Positions 38,881 through 51,265 of a DNA stretch of 64,000 nucleotides are shown here, in pieces. The stretch is taken from assembly GCA_903813345.2 (NCBI GenBank), contig CAIIXF020000005.1, positions 5,301,375-5,365,374 of the forward strand, in the 5' to 3' direction. The stretch's first letter is position 1; the number at the start of each line of letters is the position of its first letter. This DNA comes from Owenia fusiformis. Lineage: Eukaryota; Annelida; Polychaeta; Sabellida; Oweniidae. The notes below the pieces were generated by a model that saw nothing but the letters and a program-made list of their open reading frames with translations, was not told the DNA's origin and did not search any database. A program made the translations under genes and the position numbers.

Positions 38881-41800
38881 TCAGTGTGACATAAACACTC
38901 ACTTCAGATGAAGTCATGTAGACGACATCTTACGCCACAGATATATGAACTGACGTCGTCAGTAAATGAAATGACGTGACATTGACTGAAATGATGTTAA
39001 ACGAATCACAACTGAACAGACAATTTTGACAATGCATGAATTGATGTCGAATATTTATTTCACATACTGAATTAACCAATCTTGTACTCTTACTGAACTT
39101 GAATTTTACTCTTGACATACTGACTCCAAAAACGTATGTTAACTGATACCAAAACTGATTGGCGAGACACCAGGATAATCATACATGTGTACATAACGTG
39201 CTCGATTTGAGAGGGGGTATCTTAATTTGTCACGTAAATAACATTGTACAAGGGTACTATAAAATAGTGACAACGACCTCTTTTATGAGAAAAGTCCATA
39301 TTATGGCATAAATGCAGTTTAAGAGGTTGTGATATTAAAAGGTTGTTTATTTTTCAGAAATTATCAATCAAATACAGAAAAGAAGTAATGGTTGTCTATG
39401 ATGAAATATTCTACTTATGCCATCTTTACATGAAGGTTACATACACTCATCCCTCGTAGGCAGAGCAGTATCGTATTCAATACGCCTTCCTTTACTAACG
39501 TGGGGATGTGTTCTCACTTCTGGAGCATTGATCTTGGAGAGTGATTTATTGTTATTATCGTTTACAAGATGGACTCCCTAAAATCTATACCAAAATTCTA
39601 AGATTGCAATGGACCGATGAAAGTAACAAAATTAAAATTTTACATTACTTTTCGTTTCCAATACTCCATGTCATGCTTTTTATTTTCTAAAACGTGCAAC
39701 AGTTATAAATGACTTCGGAATAATTCTCTGACTTTGAAGATTATTTCGAAACAATTTTAAAAGGTAAATTTCAGTTCAATTAAATTCCAATATTTTTGCA
39801 TCCTCATTGTCAATTACTTCCATGTTTGATCAGATATTTCAATATTATTTTTTCAGATGATAAGATTTGAAAATGCAAAGTGAACAAAAATATAAAAATC
39901 ACAAGGCATCATTGGTCGTTATTCAACCATGGAGAATTAAGGTTTAAGTCATATACGAATGAAACAAACTACAATATTTTGCGCCAAAGGGGAAATAGTT
40001 GGTGGAGCTGCCAGTCAAATGTTTGGCCATACATCATTATGTACATAAATATAGTGTATTTATCTGTTTATATATTTATAGGGCAGGTTATTCATTCTTG
40101 CATACATACATTGGGGAGGGGAGGTATTAAATATTGATGAAAACGTAATTTTTATTATTGAATCTATTGATGGGATTACGTCATTGGTGACTACTAGATT
40201 GCACTCCAATGATGAGTTTACGTCATTACCGTGAGTCGAGGTTTCAGTTCAAAGACGGAGTTAGCCTACATCAATCGGGACGTTGGATTACTTTTTATTT
40301 CGTTCCTCCATTTATCAACAAGCGTGACATGCTTTCAAGATTCCAGTTTTAAGTCATTTTTAAGAATTCTTGAAAAGTTGAACATGGCGCCAACTTTTAT
40401 TTTAAATACACCACTATGTCATTGTGAGCAAATTACCCATGGGCAATGGCACTATTATATACATTATATTATTGACTGCTACATTATCTTAAGTATAATT
40501 GTTGACATTTATGTTAAACACTTTTGTTGACATTGTTTTATCTATAATTCAATCAATATCGACTCCCTTCCTGATGGCCATGGAGCTCAATACCGAATTT
40601 CAAGATATATTTAATGAGGTCGTTTTATAGAAATGCATGAATGAGCTGATTTCTCCGCACTTGACCAATTGGCTTCTGTTAACTATTATATCAAAATGGC
40701 TGCACATCCATTGGGATTGGAATGAGCGTTGTATGACAATCTTAATGTAGTCCTATTAAAAAGAGACTTGACAGTGTTGAAGTACTCTTCTCAAATGTCT
40801 CCTGTCATGTTCCGAATATGTTCTCGTTAAATATCAAGGTTTCAACATGTTTAAGATGTTTCTGTTTGACGCTATCGGAGTGATAATAAAGTTGTTAATC
40901 AATCGGTATTCTATTTCTAAGATAGTTGTGTTCAACTCAATAGACTAGATGCGAGTAGAAATAATCTTGATTTACGACATTCAAAATTCAGTCAAATTGA
41001 TGTAAAAGTACATCTAGAAATGTGGTTTTGAAAAGAGTTCATCAACTTTGAAAATTTCTACGATTTCTAGGTCGGGGAGATTCCCCATAGACCCCATGTT
41101 GTAAAATTACAAAAAGTGAGATATCTTTTCTTGTGTTGGGCAGATAATATTTTCTTTTACTGGACATATTTTAATTTGGTTAGTATGAAAAGTGAACCAC
41201 TAAAACTGATGAACATTCAAGTTTGGGGGAACTTTGTTATACCCTGCCATGTTATTTCCCCGAATTAGCCATCTGGTGGCGAAACTGTTAACTAACCTAC
41301 TCACATCTGAGTAATTATATACTCGTATTTTGATTAACGAAAGTCGGTGATGAATAATCACAATGATCAACATATGCTCACGTATTTCAAACTACAGTAC
41401 ATCAGCAGAGCACTAACGTGCAAAATTTCACCACCTGTCATTTATTACAGACGTCGAACGCTCTTACAGACGCCGAACACCAGCCACAAAAACGTTGGTG
41501 ACTTAACATTAAGATGTATCATTGACAACAAACCATCGTCTTGCCATATTTCACTTTGTGGTTCTATTGTTTAAGAAATCAATTGAGGATATTTCAAAAT
41601 CTTTACAAACGACGACTCAAAGGTTAGGCAATCCAACCAAACAAATTCCCAGATCTTTGTTCATTTTTCACTTTTCATGTTAGAAACAAACAGAAAACAA
41701 CAGAATTTGCAAAATTTACAACAATAAATACAATAAATATAGTTCCTTAAGGATTTAAGCCCTGGACTCAGTGCAATGTGGACTGAATCACTCCTCTGAA

Positions 41801-43193
41801 AGGTGTTAATTCGAGTGTGAAGTTTAGGAACTAACGCCTGAGTTGAATGAATCAGCCAAAATGCATCAAATCTTGGGCTTAAATTCTTTTCACACTGCAA
41901 AATATTTTCTACGAAATCACATAAAAACATATTTTCAGTGTAACCTTTTGCAAGTGTCAAGTTGGCAAAGCATCAATTTGAATCTGTAGTGTCAAGTTGT
42001 CACCTTGACAATCATTCAACGAATTACCTTGGGTTGGTTATTGGTTATATAATGCAGTGCAATCATATGCAATACTGTGTTCGGATTAGCTGGAATCGCA
42101 AACACTTTGATTGCCTAACTATGAATTCGTCATAATGCAATAATGTGCGTTTAAACGGTACACATCGCCATATTTGATTTTTCACAAAATGATGGTAATT
42201 TTGAATTTGGTGGATATTTTGAAAAAGTCTGCCTGAACAGAGACTTAACACCTTACAAAATACAACAATTTTAAATAAGAATCGAATCAGTCAAGAAATA
42301 TTCAAGGAATATCCAAGCATACCTCAGCCCATGGAATACTGTACTTCTACTTAACTTCATGCTATTTATTTTGACGGATTTGCTGTTTTGAACATTTGGC
42401 GGCTACATAATTTGGCAGATTTGCAATATTGAAATACATATACCATATGCATTTACGACTGAAATTTGTAATTATGAATTTGGCTGCTACTTAATTTGGG
42501 GGACTATAACAATTTGATGGATCTAACAATTTGGTGGATCCACCAAATTAAAATGGCCGCCGAATTAAGTAGAAGAACGGTAACCAAATCCGACCAATAC
42601 GGACGGCACCTTTATTTCATATCTCTTCTCGAACTTCATTCAGTGCGATAAGAAAATCCAACTTTTTGTTTATTTACAAAATTAAATTAATGTAAACATA
42701 GATTTCGATTCCTGTATATAACTTAATATCATAGCAGGCGTATGGACATCTCATCGTCAACTTTATTCATAAAAATATATCTCGGGCGATGAATGCCAGA
42801 TTACCAGTGTAATGCCTAGGTCACATTTGCTCCGATCCATCGGCCGGCGCCCGGCTGATTGAGTGTTTTGTTCAATATTGTATTCAATTTTGAACAAAAC
42901 ACTCAATCGGCCGGGCGCCGTGTTGAAAATCGGAGCAAATGTGACCAAGGCATTAGCAGATTACAGTAGTTAAGGGCTGGACTTCAGGCAAGTCACATAT
43001 CTGTCACATCTGCTATTTGGGCAGAAAAAGCATGGGTGAAAGGGCGTATCATACAAGAGCGTGTCCTCCAATTTCTTCCATCGTAAATCCTATGTACAGC
43101 TTAATTATACACCAGTGGGAAGCCTAGCTTTCTGATGCACTTTACAACTCAGATCCTCACTTATTAACTTCAGTGAATACATCCGATCTTCGA
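38881..43193. other. Intergenic region between NMNAT and the cystine-knot gene
   Basis: AT-rich sequence without a recognised exon. It contains repeated aatttggtgg/aatttggcag words near 42400-42560 and the strong hairpin at 42811-42955. The two genes converge here, so both 3' ends must lie in this stretch. Confidence 0.6.
42811..42955. repeat. GC-rich hairpin / palindromic MITE
   Basis: The left arm aatgcctaggtcacatttgc and the right arm caaatgtgaccaaggcatta are complements. The match continues through cggccggcgcccggctgatt/aatcggccgggcgccg and gagtgttttgttcaa/ttgaacaaaacactc to a ~15-base loop. Its length is about 145 bp, notably GC-rich in AT-rich surroundings. Shared ends and the absence of coding suggest a non-autonomous palindromic element. 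Confidence 0.85.
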
Positions 43194-46100
43194 CTATAAT
43201 CCGTCTTTTGGACTAGGGTTTTTCGGAGCACCCTTAGCTTCGTCGGTACTGGGAGATGGTTCCGTACTCGGTGGGACATAACGGGCGAAAAATGATCGCC
43301 TGTCGATGGTGCACTCGCAACAGACTCGGATAGGTTGGGTATAAAGCGCCCACTCGTCTACGAGCACTGTCTGACCTTGAGCCGTTGCTAAAATACACAT
43401 TCCACTTTGTTTCTGGAGTAAATTCAAACTGAACACCTTCTGCTTACACATGCCGTGACCTGAAACATACAAACAGGTATTTGCCTGAGATATATGTTAA
43501 TGATAATAAATGTATGTGGGCCGGAGATGCATTTCTTAATCCTGAAAACTATTAATAACACACGTGATTATTGTTCAAATTTATAAACAAAAGGGCTGAA
43601 ATAAAGTAATGGAATTTCCACAATACGTTCAGAAATAAATAACTTTTAAATGATATCTAAGTATATGAAGTAAAAGATTGTAAAAGTCATTTCAACAATT
43701 TAATGTAATAGCATTTCAAAGTGATGTCATCAGATCACGCCGTGAATGATGTTATTAATGATTTTCCTCTAAATCATTTCTAAATATGCTCAACTTTCAA
43801 AATTAAACAATATAAATGGCCAGGATGAGTTGAAAAGAAGTGTATATCATGTTTTGTACATATGCAACATAAGTTCACACTTTTTCGAACAAAACATTCT
43901 TCAAAACCCGCAAAAACAACATTTTGAAATTAAAAGCAAAAGGTTCCACATTTTGATAACATTGGATAAGGCAACAACATAAGGCAAAGTGGTTTTAACT
44001 TTATATGGGACCTTTAAGGGATCTATATTTCTGCATGGGATGTGCGCTTTAATGGAAATGTTCAAAATATTTACTTGTATCTACAGCTGACATACATTCC
44101 CGGTCGTAGTTAGAACACACAGCTTCATTGATGTATCGAGGAAACTTATCTTCGGACAGTATCGTTGTAGCAGAACATGTTGTGCAGAGATGCAAGAAGC
44201 CATCTTCAGTCTCCGAGCCCCTCGGGAGGCAGTACTCTATGTTCGTAACGTCACCTAAAATTTAAGTAAACATTAGAAAACTATTTTTTTCGATGATGTA
44301 TCGAAAACAAAGTAAACGGAGTACCAGTGTGTAAATTGATATTGTAAAGCAAAATATTAAAAGCATACGATTCGCGAGTGAATGAAATGAAGTTTATGAA
44401 AATATGTAATAGCTGATTGGAATTATTATTTATGACTGCAGAAAAAACGTTTAAAAGAACTGAAAAAAGAAAGTCCATTTTCAAAATGTTTGCCAGTCAG
44501 CCCACTTTAAAAAGTAATTTTTTTTGATTATTCGGTAAAAAATCTTGAAAGGTGGACGTTCACTCATATGGACGATCTCATATGTAAAGTTCATCTTTCA
44601 GATAACGATTACCTTCAACTGATAGCGATATCCAAACTCTCACAGAACTAGCACTTACAAGTAGTTGAAATAAAACTATTCTAAGTGATGGTCCAAATAA
44701 AAACAGTCCAAACGTTGTTTCATTTGTTGCAACCAAATCATCTCAAACAATGTTTCAGTCCTTACAACCTAAAATGCACACCTTTTTCTGGAGGTGAATT
44801 ACTAACCAGTCGGCGATGTGTATGAAGTTTGCCCAAGCCCGGCGTCTAATGGACTAACATAATCACTGCCTACAGATAGAGTCTCTATGAGATACTCGAG
44901 GAACTTCTCCCTGGCTTCAGTCAACTCCGTGTTGTTAGGGCTAGTGGCAAATTTTTCCAACTCTAAAATACTCTGTATGACTTCTTTCGCCATTCCCAGT
45001 TTGTTTTCTATCAATTGGAAAAGATTCGTTGGGAGTAAGTTTGTCACATTCTGTAACTCAGTAAAAAATTCTTGTATGTCTGTTATGAGAACATCCTTCA
45101 ATTTCAGGTTGTCTCTGAGAACGTCGAATTTCCTTGAAAGCTTGATTTCCTCCTGAAAAGCAGATATAATTGTTGATAAAAGACTTTCACCATTGAGAAT
45201 TGAAATAAATTAGTACAGGTTCCACAAACTGTTATTTAAAACGGATATTGAAATATCATATAACAAATTTTGAAGTTTTGGACTTCTTGATATTTGAATA
45301 TTGAAACAGTGAAGAAACGACCAGGTACCTTGTATCGTTCGGACATCATTACCAAATCTTTGAACTCATTCGATCCATTTTCGTCCACCGACACATAATC
45401 TGGGTTAATGTAACCGCCTTTCCTTCGGAAAATAGCCATCTTTTCCACATCTGTTAACTCCCGTTTGATGCTAAGGCCCATAGCCTCGGCTTGGACGCAG
45501 GGAATAGTCGTATTGCGGATAACTCTTAGTGACGATTGTCTCTTGGTTCTGGCACATTCTATAAGATAAATAAACACTTTGGAAGCGTTTAGCTTGAATT
45601 TGGCCTTACCCTTTTGGGACTCATGGGTTCAAATTTCGTTATTTCGTTCGTTGTACAGAGTTTCGCCTACAAGATAGGAGAGGAGCTCTCGAACCAACAA
45701 CCAAAATAGATACAGGTGTAAAAGGGTAGGAGGTCCTATCAAATTATGGTTCTACTCTCCATTGATTTATATGGTGACCTAAATACAACTCTTTCCCTCA
45801 TTATCTTATACGCAATCAGGGCCAGTAAGGGCCGTTAAGAAAGGGGACCATAATCCCTGGGGGACCATCATTTCTTTTACACCGGTACTTGAAAATACAA
45901 AAGGCCAAACAACAAACATCCAAGTCGGTTTTATCATTGACAGTCAAGAAATCCCTTGGTTTTATTCAAACAGGAAAAAGCAACATCGAAACAAAGATTG
46001 TTATAAGTTTGAAAAGCCCAGAGCAATGATAAGTTAATTGTCACATTTTACAAAGAATCCATTATTTTCACATTCATAGAAAGTCTGGAATATATTTCAT

Positions 46101-47728
46101 ATACTGTTTCTACGATCTTGATTTGAAAGTTTGCCAAGTTTGTATTTTGTCTTTGTGGTTTGTTCACAACCAATTAGAGAGTCAAGTGGATTTTGAAATG
46201 TTAACATCGTTTTATGAAAGCAAATGTCTTTACACTGTCTACGTGGTCTCAAGTATTGCTTACTTAAATTGTCAAAGGAATCTATTTTTATCAGAGAAAT
46301 TCAACTAATTTTACTCCTTATCAGGGGAGTTGTTCCGAATAACCCGGGCGATACACCGATTTGACTCTTCAGTCTTCAGTGGTCACGTCATCCCCTTGAC
46401 CCCTCGACTCGTTTTAAATAAATCTCTAACAACGATCCGTTTAGGTTTGATAGTGATTGACATTTTCTTTTTTTAACGGGGACTTTCAGTTGCCAAGCAT
46501 ATTTCTTTGGGGGGGGGGGGGTGTATGCCTAGTTAGACGATGGTATATTTGTACTTTTATAGAGATAGTTTCCCATCTCATGTTGCATAAGTGTGTATGA
46601 CTGAAAATATTACGGGGATGTCTTCCTCTCATAATAAATACATATCAGGCTAACCTCACTACAAGTAACGATGCTAACCCAATAATGACTATTTTTCATG
46701 AATACGATGTAAGTCGAGATTTAATGGTTGTGCTAGTGATGCGACGGCCATCAAATACTATGGTCTAAAAATCAGCCAAAAATCATGGGATGGGTAGTGC
46801 TATTATTTGCAAAAATACAAAATTTTGCGAATCTTTGGGTTGTTTGAAGTTATACTACTGGTCGATAAGTGTACTTAGCGATAAATTGACCTGTCAATAT
46901 TTTTACCAAAAGATGAATTTCATGAAAAATTGAAATAATTTTTTTCTCGTCGCTGGCATTTCATAAATTTTCATTTGAAAGTCCTGTACTAGTAAATGAA
47001 GCAAATTAATGCAGGTCTCGTTTATTTAATGTACACCAGTCAGTTCCATTGTAATTATTTGAAATACTTTATAAGCAATAGATGCAACTAAGCGAAATAT
47101 GATTTGTAGCCTTACAATGTGTATGTATAAGTTGTGTACGAAGCTTTAAAAGATACATTTTTGCAAATTTGAAAAAAGATTTTTTTGTTTTTCTCGATCT
47201 CAACAAACTTTCACAATTACCTAATCTAAAATCTAAAAACTTTAATAAAAACAAAATTGAACTTTGTGATTTCAAAATGTATTTTTTAATATCAAAATAT
47301 TTATGAAAAATAAAAAGGTACATTGAAAACGTTACGTAGTGGAACGTGAAAATATTTGCTATTCCGGTCTAATGCTTTCATAATATGGGTTGAGATTCGA
47401 CCCAAGTTACACTTCAAGATAGTTACACTAAATATAACATTTATTAATTTTTCTTTTGACGATTAACGTCTTCAATTGGTGATTCATTTTGAAAAATGAA
47501 AGCTTCAACGTTGTCTCCTTTTCTGTTGGGAATTCGGGTTCACCAGTTATGCTGGTCGAGGCTTCATAGACTTTTTCCTTTTGAGAGAATGGTGTCCACA
47601 ATACAGTTCGACTGTCACTTTTTAAATTGTGTTCAAGAAAGAAATACGAAAGGCAACTCATTTTGCTTACCTCTTAGTTCAAATAGAAGCACCAGGAATG
47701 AAATCCGATACAGAATCGCCGTCATCAT
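43194..47728 (-). CDS. Secreted noggin/trunk-like cystine-knot protein (5 exons)
   Basis: Exons on the minus strand: 47728..47671, 45558..45329, 45152..44807, 44254..44075, 43459..43194. All junctions are GT-AG and in phase, giving 359 residues. Exon 1 encodes a signal peptide (MMTAILYRISFLVLLFELR) followed by a polar, helical, partly basic N-terminal region (residues ~20-220). The C-terminal ~140 residues form a cysteine-rich domain: C-x2-C (LCTTC), then KFPRYINEAVC, REC, HGMCKQKVFSLNLL, a single Cys and a final VCCEC. The WPRY-like PRYI-x3-C, the GMCK-x5-F-x-LNLL strand and the terminal CxC resemble noggin and insect trunk/PTTH, secreted ligands or antagonists with a cystine knot. A low-complexity tail (residues ~330-359, rich in Pro/Ser/Lys) follows the knot. 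IL-17 was considered, but the spacing fits less well. The family is assigned by eye; the structure as a secreted cystine-knot protein is firmer than the exact class. Confidence 0.68.
45715..45892. repeat. MITE with GGTGTAAAAG ends, copy 1
   Basis: The left end aggtgtaaaagggtaggagg pairs with the right end tcatttcttttacaccggt. The interior shares gattttatatggtgacctaa-type sequence with the copy at 61213-61380 at roughly 90% identity by eye. It lies in intron 1 of the cystine-knot gene. Confidence 0.8.
46510..46521. repeat. Poly-G tract
   Basis: An uninterrupted run of about 12 G within intron 1 of the cystine-knot gene, likely unstable in length. Confidence 0.9.
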
Positions 47729-50700
47729 ATTTAATTCCAAATCCAACTAATCCCACATATGATATGTGTCTAATTTATCCGGCCTTCTTGTGCTTCTTTA
47801 TCATTGGTTGAAACGGTGTCTAGTTACGCACATTGCACGTGTAAACCTTATCTCATGCGGAAGAACCTATATGGACAGATTTCTCTTATATAGTTATAAA
47901 TTCCACCGGCAAATGCAAACTATAATGATTGCGAAATTAACAGTCATTTCGATGTTGAACTAGCTCAGTGTCATATCGAATTGAGCTAGTTTAACGTCAT
48001 ATCGGTTTGAACCAAGTCATAAAGAATTGAACTAGTTTAACGTCATATCGGTTTGAACCAAGTCATATCAAATTGAACTCGTTTAACGTCATATCGGTTT
48101 GAACCATGTCATAAAGAATTGAACTAGTTTAACGTCATATCGGTTTGAACCAAGTCATATCGAATTGAACTCGTTTAACGTAATATCGGTTTGAACCATG
48201 TCATAAAGAAATGAACTCGTTCAACGTCATATCGATTTGAACCATATTGAACTAGTTTAGTGTCATTGCGGATTGATCCAGTTTAGTGTCCATACACGAT
48301 GAAAAAATAACTTTCAGATGAGGTTGTCTGTTGTTGGATTGCTATAATTCTGACTGGACCTAGCTGTAGGCTATTATTTGGTAAAAAGATATAACCTCAT
48401 TCTTATCTCCTTTGTTCAAATAGTAATAACAAGATTAAAGCGTTCACATGTTTTGAATGTATGGATAACTAACATTTACGCAGTGTATGTTGACTACGAC
48501 AAAGATAAATGAAAATAAACGTCAAATAGAATTGCTCTTCAGTCTCAAAATGTCTACAATAGTGATTCTTAACAACTCAGTTGAATATACCAGTAAGACA
48601 TCTTGGTGTATTCGAGGATCAGAAGTGGGTATTGAGACCTCATTGAGGGTCAATGAGAGAAAGGTGTGAAGTGAGTCCATATTCAAGTTTCAATTTAATT
48701 TCTCTATTTATAATTACACATGTCTTAGAAATTTTTATCTGCGCCAATGTACACATTGTCAATTTGTGGTTTCAAGTATGTTTCATACAATGTTCTGCGA
48801 TAAGAACGACAAGATATACCCGATACCACAACACTCAAGGTGGAACTTATTAGTTCAGGACTCAGAATGGCAATGGCCTATATTCGCGATCATATACCAG
48901 AAAAATTCCTAATAGTTATGATGTAAGAGAAGTAATCAAATGGCACTATCTTAAAATTGAATAAATGGCATTGAAATGTAGAATTCTTTGAAGTTCATCG
49001 ATGTTCACATATTTCATGAAAGTGATTAAGTATGTAATTAGTCATTATTAATTAACAATTAATTTTAACACTTGAGTTGAAAAATTGATGGTTATATGTA
49101 ATTGGTTTCTGATATAAATAAATTATGTAATTTTAGGGTTGGGTTTGGATGTTCAGTGTGACATCTCCACAAACTCAAAAATGAAGCGAACCATTGGATT
49201 CGTAATAGTAAAACATTGGAATATGACATACGTATTTGATGAGTAGGCGCCAAGAGTATATTTATAATTACTTAAACTAACTTTTATCAAACATTGGAAT
49301 ATACACTCCTCTCCAAATGTTTGGCAGCCTTTTATCCCCATAGGCTTGTTACATTATGGTATTTCCCATTGGTTTACTTTGGAATGCCGTTTTCAAAAAT
49401 TTCCCTAGGTCATCAAAGGAGGACGGAACGTATCGCAATAGATTTCGGACAGTCATATGTTTGATTTTGCCTATTTTCTGAGGATTTGAACAGGTGCATA
49501 TGTTAGGCCAATGCATTTCCCCCAGGAAAAGTACTCCCTTAAAGGTATAATGCATTCCTTCAGGGGTTAGAAAGATATCAATTATGGGTGACTAAAATAA
49601 GCTGAAAATAATGGGAAAATAACATGGAAAATATTGTTTTCCATTTTATCTAAAGGAATGCATTATTCCTTTTAAGGGGTTAACTGTGTCTCAAAACACA
49701 ACATATTGATGCAACAAAAATTGAAAAAGTAGGGGTGAAAGGGGTTAAAAATCAGGACAACATTTCCGAAAAAACATGTAGGCGGGTTGTTTGTACATTC
49801 CCTGTCTCAAAGTCCAAATTATTTTATTATCTCTTTTCGTACTCCATTCGAAATTCAAAAGAAATTTCTCAAGGGTAAGAAATAAAGCCAAATAACATCA
49901 GCTTCATTATCAGTGCAGGTTAAAAATACAAACATGGAGTAGCTTAATACATGCGCCTATGGGGGAAAAGGCTACCAAACTTATATGGAGGGGAGTGTAG
50001 GTATATTCTTCAAAATTGAAAATTAAAAACCACTGACTTTTTTAACCCCAGAATTTCCATCGTGAGTTTATATAGTCTTATTATACAATGATATATTTCA
50101 AAGCAACCAAGAAATCATATAGATCAAATCTTTCAGATTGCGTTTATGAATATATAGCCAGTTATACTACTCTAGGCAATAACATCAACCTTTTTTTGCC
50201 AAAGGAAAAGGACCAAAATTGTTACAGAACACAGCAAAACACAAGTATACCCAAGCTATCCCAAACCATAATCTTACGTGAAAAGAAACAATATCTATAT
50301 GTAGTATTCATACAAGTTACAGTGGAGGTGTCAGTCTTAAATGATGTGGGAGGGACAGACAAAATCCTGCCTCGAAGTCCATAAGCGTATCAATGGGTCA
50401 GCATGCATCTGCAAAGCCGACGTAATAATCCATATAGAAAACGGAGATAAAATGAATCAGTCTTTTTTATATGGAACTAGTCTAAGTCTCTGCTACGATT
50501 TTTTTTAAATAACGCTGCTCCACCTAACTCAAAATTGACTCAGGGGCCGTTCTTGGTACAATCGTACGACTGTCGTAACTTACGTTCCAAGAACGGTCCC
50601 CCGTGTCACTTCAAATAAACCAATTTGTATGATCGACCCTTGTATATGGATGTGGTATTATGATCAAAAGAAAAAGGTAATGTTTTTTTACATTCCACAT

Positions 50701-51265
50701 CGAACAATGGATAAATTAGTAAATGGTCTAGCTATTAAAACAGTTTCTTCCAAATTACACTTGGAATAAAAGTGATATTCTTTAGTGGTTTGTTAACATA
50801 TTGTAGTATTGAAGACTCTCCATTGAATTTGTTAACAGTGTTTCTTGTGAGATATAATGCTGCCATCTAACAATAAAACATTGTTTTATCTCTTAGGAAA
50901 TCTATAATCTTGACAAGCTAGGCCTATAAGATTAATTTTGTAATCAAAGCCATTTTTGGACGGAATGTTACGCGGAATATGCCATACATTATATGAATAT
51001 GCCATACTTATCTGCGGAGAGTATGTCAAATGCCGCAGTGAATTGAACATGTAAATGCGACACATTGATTTAGCAATGGCTAAAAGGGTAACGGAATGTA
51101 AAATCTTTTATAGGGAAAGGTCATCTAAATGCCTATAATGTATACAGCTCCGTAAAACAATCTGTGTCATCTCTAAGTCACAAAGTGATTGTGTCACACA
51201 AACAATTCAATGTTAAGGCTTTCAATGTATAACTTTAGGTCAAGGCCATCTTATCAATCAATTGT
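47729..51265. other. Intergenic region between the cystine-knot gene and DUR3 copy A
   Basis: No exon was recognised. It contains the 46-bp tandem repeat (47960-48260) and a short hairpin with arms aggggccgttcttgg/ccaagaacggtcccc (50542-50601). The promoter of the cystine-knot gene should be just right of 47728, but no clear element was found. Confidence 0.6.
47960..48260. repeat. 46-bp tandem repeat, about six copies
   Basis: The unit gaattgaactagtttaacgt + catatcggtttgaaccaagtcataaa is repeated about six times. It alternates between catatc/cataaa and accaagtc/accatgtc variants, hinting at a 92-bp higher-order unit. It starts about 230 bases upstream of the start codon of the cystine-knot gene, so it sits in the putative promoter. 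Confidence 0.9.

Noticed and set aside
43194-44254. IL-17 family assignment for the cysteine-rich domain
   Set aside because: The CxC end and Cys-rich start are superficially similar, but the PRYI-x3-C and GMCK strand pattern fits noggin/trunk better.
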